Shown here: positions 35,288-43,704 of the stretch, piece by piece
How positions within the stretch are numbered: position 1 is the first letter of the stretch
How the letters are laid out: every line of letters starts with the position of its first letter
Assembly: GCA_947500435.1 (NCBI GenBank)
Contig: CANMRV010000002.1
Coordinates: 186,001-250,000, forward strand
DNA length: 64,000 bases
From: an uncultured Flavobacteriaceae bacterium
Lineage (GTDB): Bacteria > Bacteroidota > Bacteroidia > Flavobacteriales > Flavobacteriaceae
Reading direction: 5' to 3'
The notes under the pieces: generated by a model
The model's database searches: none
Told to the model about the DNA's origin: nothing
The model's input: the letters and a program-made list of their open reading frames with translations, nothing else
Made by a program: the position numbers and the translations under genes

Positions 35288-35485
35288 ATGGCTAGAGCAA
35301 TGCTTGAGTACACGAAAACCGTACTCAAAAAAGTGAGCTTCGATACGAAGCTTTTTTGCAAAGAATTAAAAAAAGCAATTTCAAACTTACTCCCCGAAGA
35401 AATTGAGGAACTCAAACTCTGGATACAGCAGTTTATAACGGATAAACCAGAATTACAGGAAAGTCTAATTTATTTAAAAGTATAA
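35288..35485 (+). CDS. Small hypothetical protein, 65 aa
   Basis: An independent short gene with ATG start, spaced by 165 bases from the divergent dacB-type gene and ended by a strong hairpin terminator 3 bases after its stop. The protein is basic at the N-terminal half (YTKTVLKKVSFDTKLFCKELKK) and then has an acidic helix (LPEEIEELKLWIQQFI), with no signal or membrane segment. It is probably helical. It looks like a conserved Flavobacteriia small protein, but no family name is assigned. The isolated gene and firm terminator argue that it is real. Confidence 0.65.
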   Translation: MARAMLEYTKTVLKKVSFDTKLFCKELKKAISNLLPEEIEELKLWIQQFITDKPELQESLIYLKV

Positions 35486-35488
35486 ACT

Positions 35489-35518
35489 AAAAAACCCAGC
35501 CAGACAGCTGGGTTTTTT
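35489..35518. terminator. Bidirectional rho-independent terminator
   Basis: A perfect 12-bp stem (AAAAAACCCAGC with GCTGGGTTTTTT) closes a 6-base loop (CAGACA). It serves the small + strand gene and, on the other strand, its T-run lies at the oxyR stop codon (35517-35519). Confidence 0.9.
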
Positions 35519-36458
35519 AGTTCTTATTTATAGGGCTTATTATTTTCACATCCTGAAATGCAATCGCTCCTCTTACAATTCCTGAAATTACATCGCGCAA
35601 GGCTTCAGTAATTTGAATCTTCAATTCACTCTTGTGATAAATCAGGCTTACCTCACGCGCAGGCGAAGGATTATTAAAATACTTTAGATTTTTCTTCTTG
35701 ACATCATCCAATTCCAAGGTATTTAAATAAGGGAGTAGTGTCATTCCCATGTCCTCATCTGCAAGATTCACCAAGGTTTCAAAACTTCCACTTTGTAGTT
35801 GAAAATGTTCTTTTGATAAGTCCTTTGGAGCTTTACAGATATTTATTACTCCGTCTCTAAAACAATGTCCGTCTTGTAAAAGAAGTACGTCGGAAACATC
35901 TAAATCTTCTGGTTTCAAATTTTCGTATGCCCCGAGCCTATGATTTCGAGGCACATAACCCACAAAAGGTTCATAGTATAATGGTCTTTCTTTGATAAAT
36001 TCAATTTCCAAAGGTGTCGCTGCAATGGCCGCATCTATATGTCCATCTTGTATATTTCGAATTAGGCTTTCAGTACTTTGTTCCTTAATGATGAGATTTA
36101 CTTTGGGATACTTCTTAATAAAGGTTTTTAAAAACATAGGAAGCAAAGTGGGCATCACGGTAGGAATAATTCCCAAAATGAAATCGCCACCAATAAATCC
36201 TTTATCCTGATCAACGATATCGGTAATCCTAGAAGCCTCATTGACAATGTTCTTGGCCTGTGCCACTATTTTTTCACCTACTTCCGTAATTCCGATAGGT
36301 TTTTTGCTTCTATCGAAAATGAGTACGTCTAATTCATCCTCTAGCTTCTGTACCTGCATGCTCAAAGTAGGTTGAGTAACGAAGCTCTTTTGCGCCGCAA
36401 GAGTGAAATTCCTGTATTCAGCAACCGCTAAAACATACTGTAATTGGGTAATTGTCAT
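35517..36458 (-). CDS. oxyR: Hydrogen-peroxide-sensing LysR-family regulator OxyR
   Basis: An N-terminal LysR helix-turn-helix (MTITQLQYVLAVAEYRNFTLAAQ, in part; QPTLSMQVQKLEDEL) precedes a regulatory domain. The cysteine pair Cys199 and Cys208 lies in QDGHCFRDGVINIC, at the same residue numbers and spacing as the peroxide-sensing pair of E. coli OxyR. The N-terminus matches Bacteroidota OxyR (LIFDRSKKP). It activates peroxide defence genes after disulfide formation. Single gene; its target genes (katA, ahpC, dps) are not in the window. The stop codon sits within the T-run of the shared terminator. Confidence 0.93.
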   Translation of the reverse strand: MTITQLQYVLAVAEYRNFTLAAQKSFVTQPTLSMQVQKLEDELDVLIFDRSKKPIGITEVGEKIVAQAKNIVNEASRITDIVDQDKGFIGGDFILGIIPTVMPTLLPMFLKTFIKKYPKVNLIIKEQSTESLIRNIQDGHIDAAIAATPLEIEFIKERPLYYEPFVGYVPRNHRLGAYENLKPEDLDVSDVLLLQDGHCFRDGVINICKAPKDLSKEHFQLQSGSFETLVNLADEDMGMTLLPYLNTLELDDVKKKNLKYFNNPSPAREVSLIYHKSELKIQITEALRDVISGIVRGAIAFQDVKIISPINKN

Positions 36459-36677
36459 TATGATAGTTTTGAAAGATAAAAATACAAAAAACTATCAATA
36501 AAATTTATGGCCCACTGTCTAATATTCATAATTTTAAATTAGGTCTATGTCTGAATTTTTATGGTCGATTGTTCATTAATTCTACGCATATCGTTGACAG
36601 CAATCTTACTATCTAAGTTTTAGAAGAAGAATGGTGGAATTGTTGTAAATTGATGTGAATATTAACTTTATTACCGA

Positions 36678-38042
36678 ATGAAAGATTCTAGGGTTCTTTT
36701 TGTATTTATGATTGCTTTGATGATGGCCTGCAACTCAAGTACAAAACAAAAAAAAGAAGAAATTAAAGAACTTCTCAGCGAGAATATTCCAAAGGTAGTC
36801 ACCGCTGATATAGAGGCAGGTATTAAAGCCAATATCGCAAAAAGGGTTGAAGAGGGGGGTGGATATTTTCACATGAGTTCTAAAGGGAAAGAACTACGCC
36901 TAGAACTAGTGCGTGTACATACGGAATACCTTTCAAATTTAGGGCCTAGACGTCATTTTGCCTGTGTTGATCTTGCAGATATAAGTGGTGATGTTTACGA
37001 TGTGGATTTTTTCTTGGAAGGAGACCCAGGTAAGATGAATGTTACGGAAACGACCCTGCATAAACTGAACGGTAAACCTTTATACACCTGGAAACAACGT
37101 AAAAACAAGACATGGTATAGGGTGCCTGTCCAAAACGCTTCATCAGATTTACTGGGGGTCATTGAGGGAAAAGATAAATTTGAATTTCAGTACGAGGTTA
37201 CTCTACCGGAAATAAAAGAATCAGCAAAAATTTGGATTCCCGTTCCGCAGAGCGACCGATTTCAAAATGTTGAATTGCTAAGATTTGAAACTCCTGTTGA
37301 ACATCAAATGCTCGAAGAGAAGACCAATGGTAATAAAATATTATATATGAAACTTTTCCCAGAGCATAGTGGAAAAAAATTAGAATTTATTTATGAAGTT
37401 GAAAGGCAGGAAAAGAAGCCCTATGAGGAAGATGCGTCCCCCGAAAGATATCTAAATGCTAGTTTACTTATGCCTGTTGGCGATCGATTTCAAGTACTGG
37501 CCGATTCCATCATTGGAGATAAACGCAGCGGAGGTACCATTATGAAGGCGAGAGCCTTATATGATTATATAATAGATAATATGCGCTATATAAAGGCTGG
37601 AAAGTATGGAACAGGTGATGCCGTTTATGCCTGTGATGCCCTGACCGGGAATTGTACTGAGTTCCACTCACTTTTCATTTCTTTAGCAAGATCTGCGGGA
37701 ATACCATCGAGGTTTGCCGTAGGAGCTTCCATTCCATCAGACCGAGATGAAGGAGGAATCGATGGCTATCATTGTTGGGCAGAATTTTACGCAGAGGGAA
37801 AATGGTGGCCCGTGGATATTAGTGAAGCTAATAAGTATACAGCACTCGCGACCTACTATTTTGGTAGACACCCAGCAAATCGAATCGAATTCACTCGTGG
37901 GCGAGATTTACTAATAGAACCCGGACCGAAGTCCGGATCGATTAACTTTCTGGCCTACCCAGTTATGGAAATAGGAGATACACCTGCCTTTCCAAAAACA
38001 TTTTTTTCCTTTAACAGGAAACGCGAGAAAGAGGTCTTGTAA
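36678..38042 (+). CDS. Transglutaminase-like domain lipoprotein, 454 aa
   Basis: Lipobox LMMAC near residue 18 marks an exported lipoprotein. The central part (about 40-240) is a beta-rich region of unknown family. The C-terminal part holds a transglutaminase-like core: Cys in GNCTEFHSLFISLARSAGIPSR (in part), His in DGYHCWAEFY and Asp in WWPVDISEA, which form the Cys-His-Asp triad. Such domains act as proteases or cross-linking enzymes in the envelope. Single gene, after an intergenic gap with oxyR and before a convergent small lipoprotein gene, 12 bases apart. Exact substrate unknown. Confidence 0.88.
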   Translation: MKDSRVLFVFMIALMMACNSSTKQKKEEIKELLSENIPKVVTADIEAGIKANIAKRVEEGGGYFHMSSKGKELRLELVRVHTEYLSNLGPRRHFACVDLADISGDVYDVDFFLEGDPGKMNVTETTLHKLNGKPLYTWKQRKNKTWYRVPVQNASSDLLGVIEGKDKFEFQYEVTLPEIKESAKIWIPVPQSDRFQNVELLRFETPVEHQMLEEKTNGNKILYMKLFPEHSGKKLEFIYEVERQEKKPYEEDASPERYLNASLLMPVGDRFQVLADSIIGDKRSGGTIMKARALYDYIIDNMRYIKAGKYGTGDAVYACDALTGNCTEFHSLFISLARSAGIPSRFAVGASIPSDRDEGGIDGYHCWAEFYAEGKWWPVDISEANKYTALATYYFGRHPANRIEFTRGRDLLIEPGPKSGSINFLAYPVMEIGDTPAFPKTFFSFNRKREKEVL

Positions 38043-38054
38043 TACCAATCAGGT

Positions 38055-38318
38055 CTAGCCCGACACGGAATCTTTAGCTGGATGCTCCTCTCCTTCAGGA
38101 TGTTCCTGCCCTTCAGGATGTTCCTCTCCTTCAGGATGCTCTCCCTTGGCGGCTTCTCCTTCTTCCGTAGGGTGTTCTTCGCCTTCAGGATGCTCTCCCT
38201 TCGCCTCAGTGTTTTCTTCTTTTTTTTGTTCTCTGCAAGAGCTTAAAGATCCGGCTGCAACGAAGCTAAAAAGCAATAGTACTAGAGTAAAGTATTTAAG
38301 TCCTTTTATTCGGCTCAT
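38055..38318 (-). CDS. Small lipoprotein with EGEEHP repeats, 87 aa
   Basis: A signal sequence ends in a lipobox (LSSCREQ, about Cys27). The mature part is almost only Glu, His, Gly, Pro and Lys in imperfect repeats of 6-9 residues: EHPEGEEHP, GEHPEGEEHPEGQEHP. The coding DNA shows 18-bp tandem units (CCTTCAGGATG core) between about 38085 and 38205. A soluble, unstructured acidic His-rich tail at the membrane suggests metal-ion binding (Zn, Cu, Ni) or an envelope spacer; neither is shown. Not cleared to a known family. Confidence 0.75.
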   Translation of the reverse strand: MSRIKGLKYFTLVLLLFSFVAAGSLSSCREQKKEENTEAKGEHPEGEEHPTEEGEAAKGEHPEGEEHPEGQEHPEGEEHPAKDSVSG

Positions 38319-38720
38319 GATATAGTTGTTTTATGAATTAAAATATTAAGTAATTGGTTTTGAAACAATTAAATATAGCAAATTTTGTCCCAACCCTATT
38401 AATTAAGACAATAATTAATTCAACTGAACACTCTGTTAAAACTTTAGTCAACCTCTTCTTTTATGATTCATGAAAGGTCATTCTGCGGCTAGGCAAGCTT
38501 ATTTTAAAAAGGCAAAGTTGTTTTCGTATTTTTTCAAGCTGATTCGAAAGACGTCGGAAGTTTTTGTATCCTGTACCACAATGGAAGTATACCCATTAAT
38601 ATCACTAAATATGATAGCAGCGAATTACCTATTCCGGGGCATATTTATTAAAGAAAAATGACATTCTCTTGATAAACTTTTCTCTTAAGAATCTGTATCC
38701 TCAACTTGAAGGATGTCGCT
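38319..38720. other. AT-rich intergenic region, no convincing gene
   Basis: About 400 bases between the small lipoprotein gene and the TolC gene. A 63-codon + strand frame at 38470-38661 has no homology to anything recognised and no clear leader signal. Contains the promoter of the small lipoprotein gene. No RNA gene or hairpin of note was seen. Confidence 0.5.
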
Positions 38721-40181
38721 TTAATCAAAAATAATATCCTCAATTGCTATTTTTTGGTCAGCCGCAAAATCATAAAGTGTCAACCTTCTCAAGGTGTAGT
38801 AATCAACCCAAAACTTTTCTAAAGAATTGAGATAATCAACTACGGCCTTATCTTTTTCTTCTTGGGCTATGTTTAAATCGGTTATCGTAATTTTACCAAG
38901 CACATATCTCTTTTTGGTGATTTCGTAACGTTTTAAAGCAATTTCTTGGGCTTTTTCTGCTGTTGCCAAGAAATCCCGTTGACTTGACCAGTTTAGTGTA
39001 TGCAAGTATATTTCCTGCTCAAACTCTTGCTTTTCTTGACTGATATCATTTTCTATTAAACTCAAATTGGCTTCCGCCATTTTACGTCTTGATTTTGAAA
39101 CGCCCCAATCAAAAATCGGAATTCCAAGTCGTAGTGTGACATTTTGTTGTTGGTCATAGTCTTGAAAAAGGGCATCGTACTCGTCGGCACGTCTATTCAA
39201 ACCAAAATTTGCACTTAAATTCATTTGCAATCGATTGCTGCCTTTAACCTCGGCCAACTCTTGCTCGGCTTCTAACCGTCTTCTTCTAAATTCAATCACG
39301 GATTTCCTATTGTTTTCTGCTTCCGACAAAGCCTTGGTGACTTCAACACCAAATTCTTTCAGTTTTTCTGGTACCTCCAATTCAATGGATTCTGTATCCA
39401 GCTCTAAAAAACGAGCTAGATCTTGTGAAGTCTTTTTTAACAAAATCGTGTTTGTAGTTACATTGTTTTTTGAGATTAAATGACTCAATTCTATTTGCAA
39501 CAATTCATTTTCAGCAATCTTCCCTATTTTGTATCGACCTTTAGTTATTTGCAGCAAGGTATCTTGATTAGATAGATTTTTCTTTGCTATGTCTAAACTC
39601 ACCTGCGCTTTTAAAAGACCAAAATATCGCATACAAGTGCTCAAAGAGATACGTTCCATATTCTCAATAATAGTACGTTTCGATTCTTCATATCGGAGGG
39701 GCTCAATTTTCCTATTCCATTTATACGGATTGTAAAACAATGAATTTTGAAAATAGTTAACGGAGAATGGAATCAAAGAATAATTCGTAGCTGAGTCATC
39801 TCCAAAGCGATCAACACGTTCCAATTGACTGCTAACAAAAAATTGCCCCCCCGTAAAAGGTACTTTTTGGTTTATTGATAGTCCAGCTTCAATACGCGAT
39901 TGATTTTGCCTTACAAAAATATCTTGCCCAATGTCGTTGGTGATTCGTCGAGTCAAATTGGAGTACTGCGGTAATACAGCATCTAACCTTACTTGCGGTA
40001 AAAAATCAGCCTTAAAATTTCTATACCTCCAATAACCACTTTGGTACGTATTTACGGCTCTCACGTATTCTGGTGATTTTTTTTGAGCAATCTTAATAGC
40101 TTCGCTTAATTTTATTTTTTGTGATTGCGCATGGGTTATTGTATGCGATATTAGAATTAGGAAAAACAGAACTCTTCTCAT
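38721..40181 (-). CDS. TolC-family outer membrane efflux protein, 486 aa
   Basis: The signal peptide (LFFLILISHTITHAQ) begins at ATG 40181; the frame could open earlier at a TTG (40199). The mature part has two TolC-type repeats with alternating helices and strands: ALSEAENNRKSVIEFRRRRLEAEQELAEVKGSNRLQ in the second half, in part, and PIFDWGVSKSRRKMAEANL. It forms the outer membrane channel of a tripartite exporter. The gene is last in an operon: HlyD-type adaptor, MacB-like permease, TolC. Substrate unknown. Confidence 0.9.
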   Translation of the reverse strand: MRRVLFFLILISHTITHAQSQKIKLSEAIKIAQKKSPEYVRAVNTYQSGYWRYRNFKADFLPQVRLDAVLPQYSNLTRRITNDIGQDIFVRQNQSRIEAGLSINQKVPFTGGQFFVSSQLERVDRFGDDSATNYSLIPFSVNYFQNSLFYNPYKWNRKIEPLRYEESKRTIIENMERISLSTCMRYFGLLKAQVSLDIAKKNLSNQDTLLQITKGRYKIGKIAENELLQIELSHLISKNNVTTNTILLKKTSQDLARFLELDTESIELEVPEKLKEFGVEVTKALSEAENNRKSVIEFRRRRLEAEQELAEVKGSNRLQMNLSANFGLNRRADEYDALFQDYDQQQNVTLRLGIPIFDWGVSKSRRKMAEANLSLIENDISQEKQEFEQEIYLHTLNWSSQRDFLATAEKAQEIALKRYEITKKRYVLGKITITDLNIAQEEKDKAVVDYLNSLEKFWVDYYTLRRLTLYDFAADQKIAIEDIIFD

Positions 40182-40240
40182 TTGGTTTGTTTTGATCAAT
40201 ATAAAATTGCAGGTCCTTTTTTGATTGTACCAACAGCGAA

Positions 40241-41608
40241 CTACTCATGCCTTATGGCCTCGATAGGATTCTTATTGGCAGCGGATTTGGCCGGTAAAAC
40301 ACCAAAAATGAGTCCGATAAATGTGGCAACCAAAAATGACAATAGAATAGAACCCATAGATACAATGGTTTCGATGTCAGTGGCAAGTTCAAGTATATAG
40401 GAAGCTATTACCCCCAAAATGCAACCGATGATTCCACCACTTAAACTGATTAAAATAGATTCAGATAAAAATTGTAAAATAATATCTTGCTTAGTAGCGC
40501 CTATGGCTTTCATAATCCCAATTTCTTTGGTTCGCTCTAAAATGGAAGCCAACATAATATTCATAATTCCTATACCACCAATTAGTAAGGAGATGCCAGC
40601 AATTATACTTAGTACTATATTGAAAATCTGCTTTGTCTTTTGTTGCTGTTTCAATAAATTAATGGGAATGGTTATCTCAAAATCGAGCATTCCATTATGC
40701 TTTCGTTTGAGCATTTTACTAATTACCTCTGCCGTTGCCTTAAGCTCGTTTGAATTGTTTACTTGGACCGTTAGCTTATCAATTTGATGATAGTTGCCAC
40801 GAGGTGTTCTTTTTTTTGGACCATTATCACCGCCAAAAATCATAAAGTTACCTTGAGGCAAAGGCTGATCAACAATAATTTTTCGGTCTTTGTAGCGGAC
40901 CAGAAAGGTTTTTATCGGAATGTATATGTCTTGATTTAAATCTCGTATTCCTAAATTCTCTTGTGCAGTTTGAGAAATTAATTTTTCTTCTATTATACCA
41001 ACTACTTTAAGCCAAACATCTTTCACCTTTATTTGTTTGCCCAAAGCACTTTCTCCTGTAAAAAGTTTTTTCTCTACTTTTTCACCAATAATGCATACGG
41101 GCAAGGCATTCACAGCTTGTATTTCTGTGAAGTTTTTTCCTTGTCCTATATGGACATTGGAAGTTTCGAAAAAGGAGTTGGTAACTCCAATCAATTTAAC
41201 AGGGCTTTGTCTTCCCTTTTTAATCATATAGGTTTCCAGAATGATTTCCGGACTTAGCTGTTTTATGGTAGGAATATTATCTCGAATACTTTGAACATCT
41301 AATAAATCCAGTCCCTTCGAAAATCGCACCGTTTCAGTTGCACCTCCTTCTTCCTCATCCTCTGAGGCATTTTCATCAGCTTCGTCTGGTATTGGGGTTA
41401 CTACGATGTTATTTACACCCACCAATTCTAGTTGGGATAGAATTTCTCGTTCCGCTCCTTTTCCAATAGCTAACATGGTAATTACCGCGGCTACTCCAAA
41501 AATGATTCCTAAAGCGGTTAAAAATGTTCGCACTTTATTTGCCAATATCACACGAATTGCCTCGGCAAGATTAGATTTTAAGGTCTCTAAAAGTATTTTG
41601 TCGATCAT
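40241..41608 (-). CDS. MacB-like ABC transporter permease, 455 aa
   Basis: The N-terminal helix (KVRTFLTALGIIFGVAAVITMLAIG, in part) precedes a MacB-type periplasmic core domain (about 60-300). The C-terminal FtsX domain has three helices with NIMLASILERTKEIGIMKAIGAT (in part), the standard contact to an ATPase. It has no nucleotide-binding domain and no ATPase gene lies in the operon (5 bases to the HlyD gene, 42 to the TolC gene). An acidic stretch (EDEEEGGATE, about residue 85) is unusual. Probably a component of a tripartite exporter using an ATPase encoded elsewhere. Confidence 0.9.
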   Translation of the reverse strand: MIDKILLETLKSNLAEAIRVILANKVRTFLTALGIIFGVAAVITMLAIGKGAEREILSQLELVGVNNIVVTPIPDEADENASEDEEEGGATETVRFSKGLDLLDVQSIRDNIPTIKQLSPEIILETYMIKKGRQSPVKLIGVTNSFFETSNVHIGQGKNFTEIQAVNALPVCIIGEKVEKKLFTGESALGKQIKVKDVWLKVVGIIEEKLISQTAQENLGIRDLNQDIYIPIKTFLVRYKDRKIIVDQPLPQGNFMIFGGDNGPKKRTPRGNYHQIDKLTVQVNNSNELKATAEVISKMLKRKHNGMLDFEITIPINLLKQQQKTKQIFNIVLSIIAGISLLIGGIGIMNIMLASILERTKEIGIMKAIGATKQDIILQFLSESILISLSGGIIGCILGVIASYILELATDIETIVSMGSILLSFLVATFIGLIFGVLPAKSAANKNPIEAIRHE

Positions 41609-41612
41609 GGGA

Positions 41613-42857
41613 CTACTTTATCTGAGCAATACTTTTTTCTTCTAGTCCTTCGGGTTTACTCAGATAAACCACATCTTTTTCATTTAACCCTTTTGTTACA
41701 ATGACAACATCTTCATTTGAATCACCTAACTCCACTTGTTTTTTATTAATGGAGAACCCGGAATCCAAATAAACATAACTCAAGGAGTCTTTTGAGAATA
41801 CCGCCTCTAGGGGAATCATTAAAACATCTTCTTCTTTTTGAATTAAAATTCGATTTGAAGTAGTCATGCCCGGTCTGATATTTTCATTTGAATCTTTCAG
41901 TTTTATCAACACTTGAAAAAGCTTAATATCAGAACCTCTTTTATTCTCACCAACATTGGCAACACTGGTTACAACCCCATCCATAGTGATATCAGGGAAA
42001 GCATCGAAACCAACTGCAACCGTTTGGTCTTTCTTTAGCTTTCGGATATCCACCTCGTTAGAATAGGTTTTGGACTCCATTTTGGTTAAATCTGGTAAGG
42101 TAGCAATGGTGAGGTCCCAAGGGTTGATATCTGATCCAACCTTCTTTTTACTGCCATCCCAGTTCTTGGCATAAGTAACCATGCCGCTTGCATCAGAGTG
42201 AATTGTGAAGGAAGCTTGAAGAGCAACTAGGTCCGCTAGCTTGGTGCGTATTTTAGATACCTCCGTGCCAACTTCGACCATTTTAGCAATGGCTTTTCTC
42301 TTTTTTATTGAATAGTCTTCTTTTTTCTCTTTTAAATCCCGCTCGGCTCTTTCAATTTTAATCTCTAATTGCTTAATAGTTACAGGCGACTCATAGATTG
42401 ATTGCTCTAGTTCTAGCTTGTCTTCTTGCATATTGAACTGAATATCTTTAATGGCAGTTCGTTCTTGTTTTAGAGTTAAAGTCGTATCAAGCTGTTCTTG
42501 TAAGTATTTAGATTCGGCACTTTCTAAACTTAGGCGGGCGTCTATAATTTGCTCATTAACTGAAGATGGGTCTAGCCTTCCAACATAATCCCCTTTATTT
42601 ATTACCGTACCTTCAGGAATCAAATCTTGTATTTTGATATTGTTCAATCTAAATTTGCGGAGATTGGCGGGACCATCAATATTCTTAAGGCTTGTGGACT
42701 GCGCCTCGCCAGATATGATGACTTCATTTAAAAATTCCCCTTTCACCACTTCAGCGGTGATGGCGGTATCTTCTTCTGTGTCAGAGCTAAAAAATGTATA
42801 ACCAAGGATAAGGAGTAAAATAGGAATTCCTATGAGAAGGAGTCTCTTTTTGTTCAT
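41613..42857 (-). CDS. HlyD/MacA-type periplasmic adaptor protein, 414 aa
   Basis: A single N-terminal membrane segment (LLLIGIPILLLILGYTFF) is followed by a biotinyl-lipoyl half motif (LRKFRLNNIKIQDLIPEGTVINKGDYVGRL, in part), a coiled-coil hairpin (about 110-210) and a beta-barrel with VRPGMT-type end (NIRPGMTTSNRILI). First gene of the operon with the MacB-like permease and TolC. It links inner and outer membrane parts of a tripartite exporter. Substrate unknown. Confidence 0.9.
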   Translation of the reverse strand: MNKKRLLLIGIPILLLILGYTFFSSDTEEDTAITAEVVKGEFLNEVIISGEAQSTSLKNIDGPANLRKFRLNNIKIQDLIPEGTVINKGDYVGRLDPSSVNEQIIDARLSLESAESKYLQEQLDTTLTLKQERTAIKDIQFNMQEDKLELEQSIYESPVTIKQLEIKIERAERDLKEKKEDYSIKKRKAIAKMVEVGTEVSKIRTKLADLVALQASFTIHSDASGMVTYAKNWDGSKKKVGSDINPWDLTIATLPDLTKMESKTYSNEVDIRKLKKDQTVAVGFDAFPDITMDGVVTSVANVGENKRGSDIKLFQVLIKLKDSNENIRPGMTTSNRILIQKEEDVLMIPLEAVFSKDSLSYVYLDSGFSINKKQVELGDSNEDVVIVTKGLNEKDVVYLSKPEGLEEKSIAQIK

Positions 42858-42981
42858 GGCGGTTTGGTTTTTATTGTGTCTAAATCTACTTAATATGTAG
42901 TATCAAAAATTATACCCTATGTTATTTTTTTCTTAATATTTGAGAGAAAAAAGATACAGATAGCAGTTCATGACACAAACT

Positions 42982-43013
42982 AAAAGAGGCTTACCGAAAG
43001 GTAAGCCTCTTTT
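42982..43013 (-). terminator. Rho-independent terminator of the DUF2141 gene
   Basis: A perfect 14-bp stem (AAAAGAGGCTTACC with its complement) around the stable tetraloop GAAA on the + strand (TTTC on the transcript). On the minus strand it follows the DUF2141 stop codon by 23 bases and ends in a T-run. Confidence 0.9.
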
Positions 43014-43036
43014 CTTCTTGATTGATGAATTCTGTT

Positions 43037-43456
43037 TTAAAATCGTATTGTAATTTCTTGGTCCTCGTCAGTTACTTCGAACTTCGAAGTTTCAAAGCTT
43101 GGAGGGCCGAACATATTCATTTCTCCTGAAGTACCATAGTTTTCCTTTGGCATTCCATTCGCATCCATATCCATTTGTTTGTTGTCATTTTTGTCATGCA
43201 TGACCATAACGGCAAAAGTTCCTGGTTCGACGTTTTCAAAGCTCACTGTAACTTCGCCCGCTTTAGCAGGAGCCTCTGCATTTAAGATGCCATTACCTTT
43301 CATAAAGGTGTCTGCAGTATGCAGCCCAGCTATAATACTGCCCCCATCTGCAAGTACATTTTCAACAGTTACAGTTACTGTAACTCCTTTTTTGTCTTGT
43401 GCGATTGCTGTGAAACTGATAAATAATGCTCCGATAATAAGTCCTAATTTTTTCAT
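43037..43456 (-). CDS. Secreted DUF2141 protein, 139 aa
   Basis: A signal peptide (about residues 1-19, ending AIAQ) and a beta-sandwich of the DUF2141 type: GGSIIAGLHTADTFM, then FENVEPGTFAVMVMHDKNDNKQMD (in part) with the Asp/Asn-rich DxNxDxxxDxNG-like loop, and PKENYGTSGEM. That loop resembles a calcium-binding turn. Single gene with its own terminator, in the gap between the exporter operon and the TonB receptor. Exported; function unknown. Confidence 0.88.
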   Translation of the reverse strand: MKKLGLIIGALFISFTAIAQDKKGVTVTVTVENVLADGGSIIAGLHTADTFMKGNGILNAEAPAKAGEVTVSFENVEPGTFAVMVMHDKNDNKQMDMDANGMPKENYGTSGEMNMFGPPSFETSKFEVTDEDQEITIRF

Positions 43457-43667
43457 GATATGCTGTTTTAGTTGTTAATGATGACCCAAAGATGCATTGC
43501 TCTTCTCGACTTTTTAAATGCATGTTACTGAGTTGTCGAATTTTGTAGCTGAATTGTAATTTGATTATTCGATTGCAATTCAGTCCTGAAAAATTACAGT
43601 TCGGTCATTCAGTTTTCTCTTCGCTCTTTAATGTTCGCATTTTTGCTTCATCAAACAAAACAAACGG

Positions 43668-43688
43668 ACCCTGAAATGAATTCAGGGT
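43668..43688. repeat. Inverted repeat ACCCTGAA-N5-TTCAGGGT, copy 2
   Basis: Perfect 8-bp arms with the 5-base spacer ATGAA, lying 17 bases before the ATG of the TonB-dependent receptor gene and thus possibly in its leader. The arms are identical to those at 17477-17497. Confidence 0.75.
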
Positions 43689-43704
43689 TGCTAACGCAAC
43701 AGTC

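Noticed and set aside
38085-38205. 18-bp tandem repeats resembling a CRISPR array
   Set aside because: Units are in frame, contiguous without unique spacers and code for EGEEHP repeats of a lipoprotein.
38470-38661. 63-codon + strand frame between the small lipoprotein and TolC genes
   Set aside because: No leader signal, mixed composition without recognisable motif, and the surrounding DNA is AT-rich spacer; not supported as a gene.
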